Of a stretch of DNA of 64,000 nucleotides, positions 34,555-44,199 are shown piece after piece. Both the position numbers and the translations under genes were made by a program. The notes under the pieces are model-generated. The model made no database searches and was not told where the DNA came from. It saw only the letters and a program-made list of their open reading frames with translations. Positions within the stretch are counted from its first letter, which is position 1. The number at the start of each line of letters is the position of its first letter. The stretch comes from Clostridiales bacterium UBA4698 (GTDB taxonomy: Bacteria > Bacillota > Clostridia > TANB77 > UBA1234): the NCBI GenBank assembly GCA_002404755.1, contig DHKI01000032.1, positions 81,049 through 145,048 of the forward strand, read 5' to 3'.

Positions 34555-35652
34555 ATGAGTGAGGAAATGAAAGATCCTAAAGATGTCATAAAACAAATTG
34601 TTGATAGTGCGGCAAAAAAAGGTACAATATCATACAAAGAAATAATTGATTATCTTGAAAAGTATCAATTGGAAGCAAATCAAATCGAAAAAATTTATGA
34701 CGGACTTGAGGCAGCTAACGTTGAAATTGTTGAAGATACAGAAGAACCAGACTTTGAGGATTTAGAAGAAATTGAAGATGATATAAAGCTTGAAGATATG
34801 GATAATTTTGATGTTCCTGATACAGTGAGCACGGATGATCCAGTTAGATTATATTTAAAAGAGATTGGAAAAATTCCTCTTCTTACAGCAGAACAAGAAT
34901 TGGAATATTCTAAAAAAATGATGGAAGGCGACGAAGAAGCAAAGAAGAAGTTATCTGAGGCTAACCTTAGATTGGTTGTTAGTATTGCTAAAAAATACGT
35001 TGGTCGTGGAATGCTATTCTTAGACTTGATACAAGAAGGAAACTTGGGACTTATAAAAGCTGTTGAGAAATTCGATTATAGAAAAGGATATAAGTTTTCA
35101 ACATATGCAACTTGGTGGATTAGACAAGCTATAACAAGAGCAATTGCAGACCAAGCTAGAACAATAAGAATACCGGTTCATATGGTTGAGACAATAAACA
35201 AATTAATTAGAACATCAAGACACTTATTACAACAATTAGGTCGTGAACCAACAATAGAAGAAATTGCAAAAGAAATGGAAATGCCAGTTGAAAGAGTTAA
35301 AGAAATCAAAAAGGTTGCACAAGAACCAGTTTCACTTGAAACGCCAATAGGTGAGGAAGAAGATAGTCATCTTGGTGATTTTATTCCAGATGATGATGCT
35401 CCGTCTCCATCAGAGCTTGCGGCATACACTCTTTTAAGAGAACAATTAGATGAAATAATAGAAACACTAACACCTAGAGAAGCAAAGGTTTTAAGATTAA
35501 GATTTGGACTAGAAGATGGAAAAGCTAGAACACTAGAAGAAGTTGGTAAAGAATTTAATGTCACAAGAGAAAGAATTAGACAAATAGAAGCCAAAGCACT
35601 TAGAAAATTAAGACATCCAAGTAGAAGTAAAAAATTAAAGGATTATATGTGA
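34555..35652 (+). CDS. rpoD: Primary RNA polymerase sigma factor (SigA/RpoD)
   Basis: A 365-residue group 1 sigma-70. Region 1.1 is acidic (residues 1-85); region 1.2 has [18 protein letters not shown]; region 2 has [20 protein letters not shown] and [18 protein letters not shown] (-10 recognition and melting); region 3 has [20 protein letters not shown]; region 4 has [20 protein letters not shown] (-35 recognition) and ends [26 protein letters not shown] precedes the ATG. Confidence 0.96.
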   Translation: MSEEMKDPKDVIKQIVDSAAKKGTISYKEIIDYLEKYQLEANQIEKIYDGLEAANVEIVEDTEEPDFEDLEEIEDDIKLEDMDNFDVPDTVSTDDPVRLYLKEIGKIPLLTAEQELEYSKKMMEGDEEAKKKLSEANLRLVVSIAKKYVGRGMLFLDLIQEGNLGLIKAVEKFDYRKGYKFSTYATWWIRQAITRAIADQARTIRIPVHMVETINKLIRTSRHLLQQLGREPTIEEIAKEMEMPVERVKEIKKVAQEPVSLETPIGEEEDSHLGDFIPDDDAPSPSELAAYTLLREQLDEIIETLTPREAKVLRLRFGLEDGKARTLEEVGKEFNVTRERIRQIEAKALRKLRHPSRSKKLKDYM

Positions 35653-35692
35653 TACTAAATTTTAGTTTTTAATTTTTGTAGGGGGAAGTTAT

Positions 35693-36379
35693 ATGAAAGT
35701 TTTAGGTAGAGTTATATTATTTATCGCTATTGTTGTTCCAATAGTTGTTTGTTGTGTTACAATAAATAAAGTTTGGAACGATGAAGAAGATTATGAAAAT
35801 GTAAATAACGGTAATGTTTTAAGCGGTGAAAGCGAAACAAGTGGTGACAAAATCACGAGTGGAGATGAAAGTGGCAAAGTAACAGGTGTCACAGAAGTTT
35901 CAGGAGAGCTTGCAGGCGAACAATATATCAGTAAAATTGGAACACCAATAAGCAAAATATATACAGATGCTACAGTCGCAATAACAGTTGCAAATGTATA
36001 TGATGAAGCAGATGAAAATTCAGAAGTGGTAGGAACGATTGAAAAATTCTCTGTTATCACAGCACACAAATATCCAGAAGGTTGGTCAAGAGTTACTAAT
36101 GGAACAATATCTGGTTGGATGAGAACAGAAAACATCAACTTTCCAACAGGTGGCACATTAGATACATCAGGTAAGGATAACAATGCAAAAACTGGTAAAG
36201 TAACAGCAAAACCATATTTGAATATGAGAGCTAGTACTAATATATCAGCTAAAATCATAACAACTATACCTGAAGGTACAACAGTAACAATTAAAGAATC
36301 TACTAATGGTTGGTACAAAGTAACATATGCGTCATCTACTGGATGGGTATCATCTTCTTATGTAAAATTAGATGACTAA
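35693..36379 (+). CDS. Exported protein with two bacterial SH3 domains and SGD linker
   Basis: A 228-residue protein. N-terminal membrane segment (VILFIAIVVPIVVCCVTI, residues 4-21), an acidic serine-glycine-aspartate/glutamate linker (LSGESETSGDKITSGDESG), then two SH3-type repeats: residues 95-145 (VANVYDEADENSEVVGTIEKF) and 160-225 (TAKPYLNMRASTNISAKIITT). Such domains bind peptidoglycan or act as targeting modules. GGGGGAAG precedes the ATG. No catalytic domain follows. Confidence 0.85.
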   Translation: MKVLGRVILFIAIVVPIVVCCVTINKVWNDEEDYENVNNGNVLSGESETSGDKITSGDESGKVTGVTEVSGELAGEQYISKIGTPISKIYTDATVAITVANVYDEADENSEVVGTIEKFSVITAHKYPEGWSRVTNGTISGWMRTENINFPTGGTLDTSGKDNNAKTGKVTAKPYLNMRASTNISAKIITTIPEGTTVTIKESTNGWYKVTYASSTGWVSSSYVKLDD

Positions 36380-36397
36380 AAAATTAAAGTAAATACG

Positions 36398-36431
36398 AAA
36401 GGGACCTTATTTTATAATAGGGTCTCTTTTT
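36398..36431 (+). terminator. Terminator after the SH3 gene
   Basis: AAAGGGACC (36398-36406) pairs with GGGTCTCTTT (36420-36429) allowing one wobble, followed by T residues. Confidence 0.7.
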
Positions 36432-36451
36432 GCGTTTTAGAAAGGAATAAA

Positions 36452-38761
36452 ATGTTTAGTTTATTGTTAGCATATTTAATAGGAGTTATAGTGGCAATCA
36501 ATTTTAATGCCTATGTAATATTGGTTGCAATGTTAATGTTTGTAATAACATATTATTTCGCCATGTACAAGAGGCAAAAATCTGCAACTGGAAGATTTAT
36601 AAGCAAGAACGCAGAAAAAAACGAAAAATTCGGATTAAAATTATTCGCACTTTGCGTAGTAATATTAATTAGTTTTTGGTATACAAATTTCAAGATACAA
36701 CAATATGATAACAAATATACAAGTTCAGAAATCTCAGGAGATTTCGCTATTATTTCGAAAGATACTGCAAGTGATTATTATAATAAATACTTATGTAAGA
36801 ACACGGGTGGAGATAAGTTTATACTAAAGGTAAATAAGAAAGTTGACATTGGAGTGAAAGAAGGAAATGAAATTTTTTTGAATGGTAAATTCAAGCAAGG
36901 TCAGCTAGCAAGAAATGAGGGAGGATTTAATTATAGGCGATACTTAAATTCTAAAAACATTTATGGTACTATAACAGTTAATGAAAATTGCTTAGAATTA
37001 AAAAAAGAAGGGAAAATAGGTTTTATAGCGAAAATAAAGCAACATATTGAAAATACTTTTTCGACGCTTTTACCAAGCAATTATGCAGGGATAATAAATG
37101 GAATGTTAAATGGACAAACGAAGAGAGTATCAGAAGACATATTAGAAGACTTTAAAAATAGCGGAGTTACACATTTACTTGCAGTTTCTGGTTCTAATAT
37201 TGCGTATATAATTATGTTTCTAAGTTTGACTTCAAATAAGATATTTGGAAAGTATGTTTCATACTATTTGATAATAGTGTCAATAATTGTATTTATCTTT
37301 GTTTCTGGAGCTTCTGCTTCTGTTGCACGTGCTGGTATAATGGCAATATTAAATATAATTGCGGTGCTATTATCAAAAAAATCAAACACCTTGAACAACA
37401 TATTTTTTTCGGCACTAATTCTTTTATGTATAAATCCACTGACTTTGTATGATGTTGGCTTTGTTCTTTCGTTTGTTGGTACTTTTGGAATAGTAACTAT
37501 TTCAAAAAGATTGACGGAATGTATTAAGAAGTATTTGAAAAACAAATTTATTTCTGAAACAATTGGCATTACGCTATCGGCACAAATAGTGCTTACACCA
37601 ATAATGATTTATTATTTTAACACCTTTTCTATAATTTCTTTAATCACAAACTTTTTGATAGTTCCTATATCTGGTTTTCTCACAACTTTAGGTTTTATAA
37701 CTTTGATAATATCAATATTTAGCATAAAAATAGCTCGAATTGTTGCGTATGCGATATACTCACTTACATATTTCATGTTTTGCGTTACAAATTTTTTCGG
37801 AAATATATCTTGGGCAAATTTGATTATTCCAACACCTAAGATATGGATGATACTTATTTATTATGTTTTGCTATTTATTTTCATTAAGTATGAGAAGTAT
37901 CGTAAGAAAACATTTGCTTTAGTTGGAATTATCGCCATGTTATATATGATTGTTATAAATATTCCACGAAATTATATAAAGGTAAATATGATAGATATAG
38001 GACAAGGAGATTCAACATATATAGAAACTAAGAATAGGAAAGTTATTTTAATAGACGGAGGAGGTACAGAGGGGAGTGATTATGACGTTGGTGAAAATAT
38101 ACTGCTACCATATATTTTAAATCAGGGGAAAATAGTAGTAGATTTAGTAATTGTATCTCATCCTCATGAGGATCATATAGAAGGAATATTTACATTACTA
38201 GAAAAGATAAAAGTGAAAAAAGTTATGATAAGTGAAAATGTTGATAATACTGAACTTGGAGCTAAATTAATTGAACTATGCAAAAGCAAGAAAACAGAGG
38301 TAATAAGAGTGGCAAAAGGTGATGACTTTGTAATAGATGGTATAAAGTTTAGCGTAATTTTTCCAAGCAGGAAAGATAATGAAGAGAACCTTAACAATAT
38401 GTCTATTTTGATGAAAATGGAATACGCAGGTGTTAAAATTTTATTTACTGGAGACTTGGAGAAAGAAAAGGAAGAAAATCTGAAAGGCGATTTGAGTGCA
38501 GATATACTAAAAGTTGGGCATCACGGTTCTACAACCTCAACTTCAGAAGAATTTTTAAGGAAAGTAATGCCACAAATAGCACTTATAAGTGTTGGCGAAG
38601 ATAATTCGTATGGACATCCAAATCAAAAAATTTTAGATAGATTGAAAAAGTACAACGTAAAAGTGTATCGAACAGATATAGATGGAGAAATAAAATTGAA
38701 AATAAAAAACGACGGAAAAATAAATTTAAATGTAATGAATAAAAAAAGAGAGACTAATTAA
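36452..38761 (+). CDS. comEC: DNA uptake channel protein ComEC/Rec2
   Basis: A 769-residue competence-type protein thought to carry single-stranded DNA across the membrane. N-terminal two membrane helices and an OB-like external region, a Competence domain with about eight helices (GILGMLNGQ-like segment IINGMLNGQTKRV; HLLAVSGSNIAYIIMFLSL; VSGASASVARAGIMAILNI), and a C-terminal metallo-beta-lactamase-like domain (VNMIDIGQGDSTYIETKNRK; SHPHEDHIEGI; FTGDLEKEKEENL; VGHHGSTTSTSEEF). Complete length. GAAAGGAAT precedes the ATG. comEA and late pilus genes are not adjacent. Confidence 0.9.
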   Translation: MFSLLLAYLIGVIVAINFNAYVILVAMLMFVITYYFAMYKRQKSATGRFISKNAEKNEKFGLKLFALCVVILISFWYTNFKIQQYDNKYTSSEISGDFAIISKDTASDYYNKYLCKNTGGDKFILKVNKKVDIGVKEGNEIFLNGKFKQGQLARNEGGFNYRRYLNSKNIYGTITVNENCLELKKEGKIGFIAKIKQHIENTFSTLLPSNYAGIINGMLNGQTKRVSEDILEDFKNSGVTHLLAVSGSNIAYIIMFLSLTSNKIFGKYVSYYLIIVSIIVFIFVSGASASVARAGIMAILNIIAVLLSKKSNTLNNIFFSALILLCINPLTLYDVGFVLSFVGTFGIVTISKRLTECIKKYLKNKFISETIGITLSAQIVLTPIMIYYFNTFSIISLITNFLIVPISGFLTTLGFITLIISIFSIKIARIVAYAIYSLTYFMFCVTNFFGNISWANLIIPTPKIWMILIYYVLLFIFIKYEKYRKKTFALVGIIAMLYMIVINIPRNYIKVNMIDIGQGDSTYIETKNRKVILIDGGGTEGSDYDVGENILLPYILNQGKIVVDLVIVSHPHEDHIEGIFTLLEKIKVKKVMISENVDNTELGAKLIELCKSKKTEVIRVAKGDDFVIDGIKFSVIFPSRKDNEENLNNMSILMKMEYAGVKILFTGDLEKEKEENLKGDLSADILKVGHHGSTTSTSEEFLRKVMPQIALISVGEDNSYGHPNQKILDRLKKYNVKVYRTDIDGEIKLKIKNDGKINLNVMNKKRETN

Positions 38762-38769
38762 AGTCTCTC
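38748..38769 (-). terminator. Terminator of the minus-strand gene inside the comEC 3' end
   Basis: GAGAGACT (38748-38755) pairs with AGTCTCTC (38762-38769). In the minus direction the hairpin is followed by a seven-T run; in the plus direction there is none. Confidence 0.6.
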
Positions 38770-38803
38770 ATAAGGTATACAAAAAGATACTGTACTACTC
38801 TGG

Positions 38804-39145
38804 TCAGTTAATGAATACCTTAACGTCTGTCGGCAATGTTGCACGGTACTCATTGAGTACTGTTTCAGCATCAACCTTGGCAGGATTGATGAGTGAAAGC
38901 TCGACGCACTCAACATCTCCTTGGTAGAAGGTGTTCCCATAAATCATACCCACAAGCACCACATTTGCGTCATAAAGCAAATGAACATGTTTGTTGTTTG
39001 CATAAGCTTGAGCTAAGGCGATGTTTTCGGCTCTTGTTCCGCCAAGGCAGAAGGGTATCTGCTTTGTTTGCTTGAACGAAGCCTCTGTTATTGCCTGTAA
39101 CTCTGGCCAGTTGCTTGCCTTTACTTTCACCCGTGTGTAAGTCAT
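38804..39145 (-). CDS. Unknown 113-residue protein; foreign composition
   Basis: No family recognised. It reads as a small alpha/beta protein without signal peptide or membrane segment: MTYTRVKVKASNWPELQAIT, then FCLGGTRAENIALAQAYANN, HVHLLYDANVVLVGMIYG, and ending LPTDVKVFIN. GGAGGTCATTTTATT precedes the ATG. GC-richer codons, including CGG for the arginine at residue 5, set it apart from comEC and the downstream ligase gene; it lies alone on the minus strand, consistent with a recent single-gene insertion. Confidence 0.65.
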   Translation of the reverse strand: MTYTRVKVKASNWPELQAITEASFKQTKQIPFCLGGTRAENIALAQAYANNKHVHLLYDANVVLVGMIYGNTFYQGDVECVELSLINPAKVDAETVLNEYRATLPTDVKVFIN

Positions 39146-39355
39146 AATAAAATGACCTCCTTAAATATATTTTTCTGGGGAATGCTCTCTTATTGTAGCA
39201 TACTTTTTTATAAAAATAAAGCTTTTTTATAAAAAATATCAATTTTTTATGTAAATTACATTTAAAAAGCAAATAATTGTGATGCCTGTGTCAAATATTG
39301 TCTATATATGGATTTTTATGGAGAACTAAATTACTAGACTAACTGGTCGACTGGA

Positions 39356-39384
39356 TTGACTTTTAATATGTTTTGATATAACAT
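39356..39384 (+). promoter_or_regulatory. Probable promoter of the acyl-CoA ligase gene
   Basis: TTGACT (39356-39361), 17-base spacer, TAACAT (39379-39384). The rest of the 273-base gap is AT-rich with no other feature seen. Confidence 0.45.
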
Positions 39385-39418
39385 ATTTCTGTAGATAAAA
39401 ACGAATGAGGAGGAGAAT

Positions 39419-41086
39419 ATGAACAAGAATTATCCATTAAATGAAGTAAAAAAAGTTGATAGTGTAAAAGATTTAATGCGTCAAGCAACTGAAGAAGCTG
39501 GAGATAAAATTGCTTTTATGTATAAAGAAGGCAAAGAAAATATAGAAGTGACATATGCAAAGTTCCAAGAAGATACAATAGCACTTGGAACAGCAATAAC
39601 AGAGTTAGGTTTAAATGATAAACACATAGCATGTATAGGAGATAACAGTTATAAATGGCTTACTACATACTTAACAGTTTTAAAGTCAGATGGCGTATTT
39701 GTACCGGTAGATAAAGAGTTACCAGTAGAAGATATAATAAACATATTAAAAAGTAGTGATAGTGAGATTTTGTTTTATGCAGAAAAATACGAGAAATATG
39801 TTGAACAAATACTAAGAGAAGCTACTAATATCAAATTTTTAATAGGCTTTTCAAGAAAAGAAGAATCAAATAATGTTTTATCATATGATAGATTTATAGA
39901 AGACGGAAGAAAATCATTTAATGCTGGAAATCAAAAATACCTAAAATTAAAGAGTGACCCAAATAGCTTAAAATTACTAGTATATACATCAGGAACTACA
40001 GGAATGGCAAAAGGTGTTATGCTTACAGAAAACAATTTGATTTCATGTGTATATTATGGACTTCAAGTTGCTACAGTATACGATAGATGTTTATCAGTTT
40101 TGCCATATCATCATACTTATGAAGGAGTTGCAGGTATATTAGTTGCACTTCATCACCATTCAACAATATGTATAAATGACAGTTTAAAAAATGTTTTGAA
40201 GAATTTGCAATTCTACAAACCAGATTACATATATGTAGTTCCAGCTTTCGCAGAACTATTTTATAAAAAGATAATAAGTAACGCAAGGGAAAGCAAAAAA
40301 TATGGCATTATGAAAGCAATGATAGTAGTAAGTAATGCACTTAGAAAAATAGGAATAGACGTAAGAAAGAAATTATTTAAATCTGTTCATGATGCTTTTG
40401 GTGGAAACCTTAGACAAATTGTTTGCGGAGGAGCACCAATTCGTCCAGAAGTAGGAAAGTTTTTTGATGATATAGGAATTGACTTATTAAATGGATACGG
40501 TATTACAGAATGTTCACCACTAGTAAGTGTAAATAGACCATATTTTAATGATTGCAGAACAGTTGGTGTGGTACTTCCATGTTGTGAAGTAAAAATAGTA
40601 AATCCGGATGAAGATGGCAATGGCGAAGTACATGTAAAAGGTAAAATTGTTATGCTTGGCTACTATAATGATGAAGAACGTACAAATGAGGTTTTAAAAG
40701 ATGGCTGGTTTAATACAGGAGATTATGGAAATATAAATGAAAAAGGACAATTAAGTATAACAGGCAGAAAGAAAAATCTAATAGTATTAAATAATGGTAA
40801 AAATGTATTTCCAGAAGAAATAGAAGCATATGTAGCTAGAGTGCCATATGTTCAAGAAGTTGTTGTAAGAGGTATTAAAGAGGACGGCAGAGAAGTGGGC
40901 TTACAAGCAGAAGTATTTTTAAATCAAGATATGGTAAAATCAATGGGAATTGAAGATATTCACGAGACATTAAAAAAAGATATTTCAAATGTAACAAGAG
41001 AATTGCCTGTCTATAAAAAGATTACAGACATAAAAATAAGAGATAAAGAATTTGTAAAGACAACTACAAATAAAATAAAGAGATAG
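39419..41086 (+). CDS. AMP-binding acyl-CoA synthetase (long-chain type)
   Basis: A 555-residue adenylate-forming enzyme that activates a carboxylic acid with ATP and CoA. The AMP-binding signature is LVYTSGTTGMAKGVMLTE near residue 190; A5 is LLNGYGITECSPLVS near residue 360; A7 is GWFNTGDYGNINEKGQLSI; A8 is TGRKKNLIVLNNGKNVFPEE; the C-terminal A10 lysine region is FVKTTTNKIKR. Similarity to long-chain fatty acid ligases is likely; substrate is not determined. GAGGAGGAG precedes the ATG. Confidence 0.88.
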   Translation: MNKNYPLNEVKKVDSVKDLMRQATEEAGDKIAFMYKEGKENIEVTYAKFQEDTIALGTAITELGLNDKHIACIGDNSYKWLTTYLTVLKSDGVFVPVDKELPVEDIINILKSSDSEILFYAEKYEKYVEQILREATNIKFLIGFSRKEESNNVLSYDRFIEDGRKSFNAGNQKYLKLKSDPNSLKLLVYTSGTTGMAKGVMLTENNLISCVYYGLQVATVYDRCLSVLPYHHTYEGVAGILVALHHHSTICINDSLKNVLKNLQFYKPDYIYVVPAFAELFYKKIISNARESKKYGIMKAMIVVSNALRKIGIDVRKKLFKSVHDAFGGNLRQIVCGGAPIRPEVGKFFDDIGIDLLNGYGITECSPLVSVNRPYFNDCRTVGVVLPCCEVKIVNPDEDGNGEVHVKGKIVMLGYYNDEERTNEVLKDGWFNTGDYGNINEKGQLSITGRKKNLIVLNNGKNVFPEEIEAYVARVPYVQEVVVRGIKEDGREVGLQAEVFLNQDMVKSMGIEDIHETLKKDISNVTRELPVYKKITDIKIRDKEFVKTTTNKIKR

Positions 41087-41094
41087 TTATTGGT

Positions 41095-41135
41095 AAAAGT
41101 TTATGGCCAACAAAAACAATAGGCTGTAAACTTTT
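41095..41135 (+). terminator. Terminator after the acyl-CoA ligase gene
   Basis: AAAAGTTTATGGCC (41095-41108) pairs with GGCTGTAAACTTTT (41122-41135), two imperfect positions, followed by T-rich sequence. Confidence 0.65.
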
Positions 41136-41266
41136 ATTTTAATATATATTTTTAAATTTGCATGTGCTTAAAGTATGTAAAAATGTGTCATATAAAAGAA
41201 GAGATTACATTTATAAGAAATATAAATAAATAGTAATTGGCAAAGTTTATTTTTTACGTAAATTAT

Positions 41267-41295
41267 TTGATTTTATTTATAAATTATAATATAAT
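41267..41295 (+). promoter_or_regulatory. Sigma-A promoter of the mreB-like gene
   Basis: TTGATT (41267-41272), 17-base spacer, TATAAT (41290-41295). Confidence 0.65.
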
Positions 41296-41336
41296 CGTAA
41301 CGTAAAGTTGTTGGTAAGAAAGAGAGATGATACTAG

Positions 41337-42359
41337 ATGTTGGGGTTTGGTCAAGCAATAGGAATAGATTTAGGAACGGCTACAGTACTTGTACACGTAA
41401 GAGGAAAAGGAATTGTTTTAAGAGAACCTTCAGTTGTAGCAATAGATAGAAATACAGGGGAAGCGGTTTCTGTAGGAGAAGAGGCAAGAAGAATGCTTGG
41501 TAGAACTCCTGGAAATATAGTAGCAATAAGACCATTAAAAGATGGAGTAATTTCAGATTATTCGGTAACAGAAAAAATGCTAAAATACTTTATAAGAAAG
41601 GTATGCGGTAAATTTATTTTCGCACCAACAATAATGGTTTGTGTGCCATCTGGTGTTACAGAAGTTGAGAAGAAAGCAGTAGTAGATGCTGCGACGCAAG
41701 CTGGAGCAAAGAAAGTGTATTTGATTGAAGAGCCTATAGCTGCTGCTATAGGTGCAGGAATAGATATATCAAAAGCATGTGGTAGTATGGTTGTTGATAT
41801 GGGCGGTGGTACAACTGATATAGCTGTTATATCGCTTGGTGGAGCAGTTGTAAGTACATCTATCAAAGTAGCCGGCAATAAGCTTGATGAATCCATTGTT
41901 AAATATATAAAGAAAAAATATAATGTTATTATAGGCGAGAGAACAGCTGAAGACTTAAAGATTAATATCGGTTGTGTGTATCCGAGAATGCAAAAACTAA
42001 AGATGGATGTTAGAGGTAGAGATTTGGAGAGTGGATTGCCAGTTAATCTTACTGTAAACTCTGATGATATGTTAGAAGCTTTGGACGAGCCAGCAACAGC
42101 AATATTAGAAGCAGTTTTAGCAGTTTTGGAGAGAACACCACCTGAATTGTCAGCAGATATAAGTGATAGAGGAATTTATATGACTGGTGGCGGTTGTCTT
42201 GTTTATGGACTAGACAGATTAATACAAGAAAAGACAGGAATAAATGTTATGATAGCTGAAGAGTCTGTTTCTTGTGTTGCACTTGGAACCGGAAAAGCGT
42301 TGGAGGACCCTGAAATGCTAGAAAAGTTAGATGCCATGAGAAGAAAACCAAAGTATTAA
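41337..42359 (+). CDS. Actin-like cell-shape protein MreB/Mbl
   Basis: A 340-residue bacterial actin. Phosphate 1 is GIDLGTATVLVHVRGKG, the connect region is PCIEEP-like (YLIEEPIAAAIGAGIDI), phosphate 2 is VVDMGGGTTDIAVISLGG and the adenosine site is YMTGGGCLVYGLDRL. It directs side-wall peptidoglycan synthesis. No mreC or mreD follows, so it could be an Mbl/MreBH-type paralogue rather than the shape-operon MreB. AGAGAGATGAT is the upstream site. Confidence 0.9.
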   Translation: MLGFGQAIGIDLGTATVLVHVRGKGIVLREPSVVAIDRNTGEAVSVGEEARRMLGRTPGNIVAIRPLKDGVISDYSVTEKMLKYFIRKVCGKFIFAPTIMVCVPSGVTEVEKKAVVDAATQAGAKKVYLIEEPIAAAIGAGIDISKACGSMVVDMGGGTTDIAVISLGGAVVSTSIKVAGNKLDESIVKYIKKKYNVIIGERTAEDLKINIGCVYPRMQKLKMDVRGRDLESGLPVNLTVNSDDMLEALDEPATAILEAVLAVLERTPPELSADISDRGIYMTGGGCLVYGLDRLIQEKTGINVMIAEESVSCVALGTGKALEDPEMLEKLDAMRRKPKY

Positions 42360-42461
42360 TATCACTAATCAGCAAAGCAAAAGAACAATTAAAGATTTTA
42401 ACAATTACAAAAGCATTTGATTAGCTACAATCGACAATTAAAAATGAATTATTTCAAAAAT

Positions 42462-42497
42462 AAAAGTATCTTGCAAACTGAGTTGTAAGATACTTTT
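42462..42497. terminator. Bidirectional terminator between mreB-like and murC
   Basis: AAAAGTATCTTGCAA (42462-42476) pairs with TTGTAAGATACTTTT (42483-42497), serving both convergent genes. Confidence 0.85.
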
Positions 42498-42518
42498 TAC
42501 TTTATAAAGTTATAATGA

Positions 42519-43889
42519 TTAATCTTTTATATCATAGCCTAATTTAGTTATATTTCCGGCACCGACAGTTAGAACTAAATCATTTTCTTTTACATTTTCT
42601 TTTAGAAAAACTTTGATTTCGTCGAGAGTAGGAATATATATGCAATTGTTAGAAACTTTATTTATTGCCTCACTTAGCTTTTTAGATGAGACCAAGCCTG
42701 TATCAGCCTCTCTAGCAGCATAAATGTCTGTTAAGATAACTTTGTCGGCCTCAGAGAATGCATTGGCAAATTCATCAAATAATGTGTAAGTTCTTGAATA
42801 GGTATGTGGTTGAAATATAACCCATAATTTATTTGTTTTTAATTCATTAGCAGCTTTTATAGTAGCCTTTATCTCTGTAGGATGATGAGCATAATCGTCA
42901 TAAATTTTCGCGTTATTTATTGTGCCAACATATTCAAATCTTCTATGAGCACCTGTAAAATCAGATAAGGCAAGAGCTATATCTTTTAAATCTATGCCGT
43001 AAAAATGTGAAATTGCAATTGTAGACAATGCATTATAAATGTGATGATATCCAGGTACTTTAAGATGTATTTTTATTTCAGCATCTTTTGATTTTGCATC
43101 GAAAGTATAGAAACCATTTTCCAGCTTTATATTTTCAGCCATCCAATCAGATTTAGAATTAATGCCAAAAGATATTTTATTTGCAACTTTTCCGTTAACT
43201 ACTTCTACGCAATTAGCATCATCATTATTGTATACAATAACGCCATCTTTTGGAACGTAAGAAACGAACTCATTAAATGCAGATTTTATATCTTCTAAAT
43301 CTTTATAGTAATCTAAATGGTCCTCTTCAATATTAAGCAAAACGACTGATTTAGGACTGAAACTTAAAAAGCTTCTTACATATTCACATGCCTCTATAAT
43401 AAAGTAATCAGGTCCGCCAATTCTGTAATTAGTGTTGTTAAGCTGTCGTAAGTCAGCACCTACTTGAACAGTAGGGTTCATATTAGCTTTCATGAAAGCT
43501 AGAGAAACCATAGAAGTAGTTGTTGTTTTTCCGTGAGTTCCGCAAATTGCAATCGTATTGTTATAAATTCGTGTTAATTCTCCTAAAAGAGTAGAACGTT
43601 CCATACATGGAATATTTCTTTTTCTAGCTTCAACTAATTCCGGATTGTCTTGCTTTATAGCAGCAGTGTAAGCAACTAGTGCGATATTGTCGTTTATATT
43701 TTTTTCTGATTGGCCTATGCAGATCTTAATTCCATTGCTTTCTAAACGCTTTGTAGTATCAGAAGCATTATTGTCTGAACCAGAGATTTTAAAGCCCATG
43801 CTTAAAAGTATTTCAGCAATACCGCTCATACTAACTCCGCCAATTCCAACCATATGTATATATTTATTTTTATCTATAGTATTTAACAT
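42519..43889 (-). CDS. murC: UDP-N-acetylmuramate--L-alanine ligase
   Basis: A 456-residue Mur ligase adding L-alanine to UDP-MurNAc. Rossmann-type start HMVGIGGVSMSGIAEIL, ATP loop AICGTHGKTTTTSMVSLAF near residue 109, central NIEEDHLDYYKDLEDIK, and the C-terminal VIFQPHTYSRTYTLFDEFA motif. AGGAGGTATT precedes the ATG on the minus strand. It is encoded alone. Confidence 0.95.
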   Translation of the reverse strand: MLNTIDKNKYIHMVGIGGVSMSGIAEILLSMGFKISGSDNNASDTTKRLESNGIKICIGQSEKNINDNIALVAYTAAIKQDNPELVEARKRNIPCMERSTLLGELTRIYNNTIAICGTHGKTTTTSMVSLAFMKANMNPTVQVGADLRQLNNTNYRIGGPDYFIIEACEYVRSFLSFSPKSVVLLNIEEDHLDYYKDLEDIKSAFNEFVSYVPKDGVIVYNNDDANCVEVVNGKVANKISFGINSKSDWMAENIKLENGFYTFDAKSKDAEIKIHLKVPGYHHIYNALSTIAISHFYGIDLKDIALALSDFTGAHRRFEYVGTINNAKIYDDYAHHPTEIKATIKAANELKTNKLWVIFQPHTYSRTYTLFDEFANAFSEADKVILTDIYAAREADTGLVSSKKLSEAINKVSNNCIYIPTLDEIKVFLKENVKENDLVLTVGAGNITKLGYDIKD

Positions 43890-44111
43890 AAAATACCTCC
43901 TATCACTAGAATTATATATTTAGAACAGTCCATTTACAATAGTATATTGCAAAAAAACAGCAATTATTCACTGATAACTAAAAGAGAGGCGAGAATGTAA
44001 TGAATGACACTTTTTATGTTAATTCTGCAATAATAAATCCACATAAATATCGTCATAATTTGCAGGTTTTATTAAAAAGAACCTAAAAAGTGAATAAATT
44101 TAACAACATTT
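43890..44111. other. Intergenic region between murC and the spoVG promoter
   Basis: AT-rich with no clear regulatory structure other than a small open frame at 44000 and the sigma-H-like promoter that follows it. Confidence 0.4.
44000..44086 (+). CDS. Possible 28-residue leader or small protein upstream of spoVG
   Basis: An ATG with an upstream AGAGAGGCGAG site opens a 28-residue frame (MNDTFYVNSAIINPHKYRHN and eight more, then TAA). It has no recognisable family. The ribosome-binding site is the main support; it may be chance. Confidence 0.3.
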   Translation: MNDTFYVNSAIINPHKYRHNLQVLLKRT

Positions 44112-44140
44112 AGCAGGATTTTTAAAATAGTTGGAGTAAT
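44112..44140 (+). promoter_or_regulatory. Sigma-H-like promoter of spoVG
   Basis: AGCAGGATTTT (44112-44122) fits the -35 and GGAGTAAT (44133-44140) partly fits the -10 of sigma-H. spoVG is a classical sigma-H gene in Bacillus. The sequence resembles the dnaG promoter of this window. Confidence 0.6.
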
Positions 44141-44199
44141 ATAAATATAGGTTGGCAACAAGGTCAACTATCACACAAATAGAAAGGACGTGCGTTTTA

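Noticed and set aside
35791..36318. 175-residue minus-strand frame opposite the SH3 gene
   Set aside because: Antisense shadow of the SGD-rich and SH3-coding sequence; no supporting signal.
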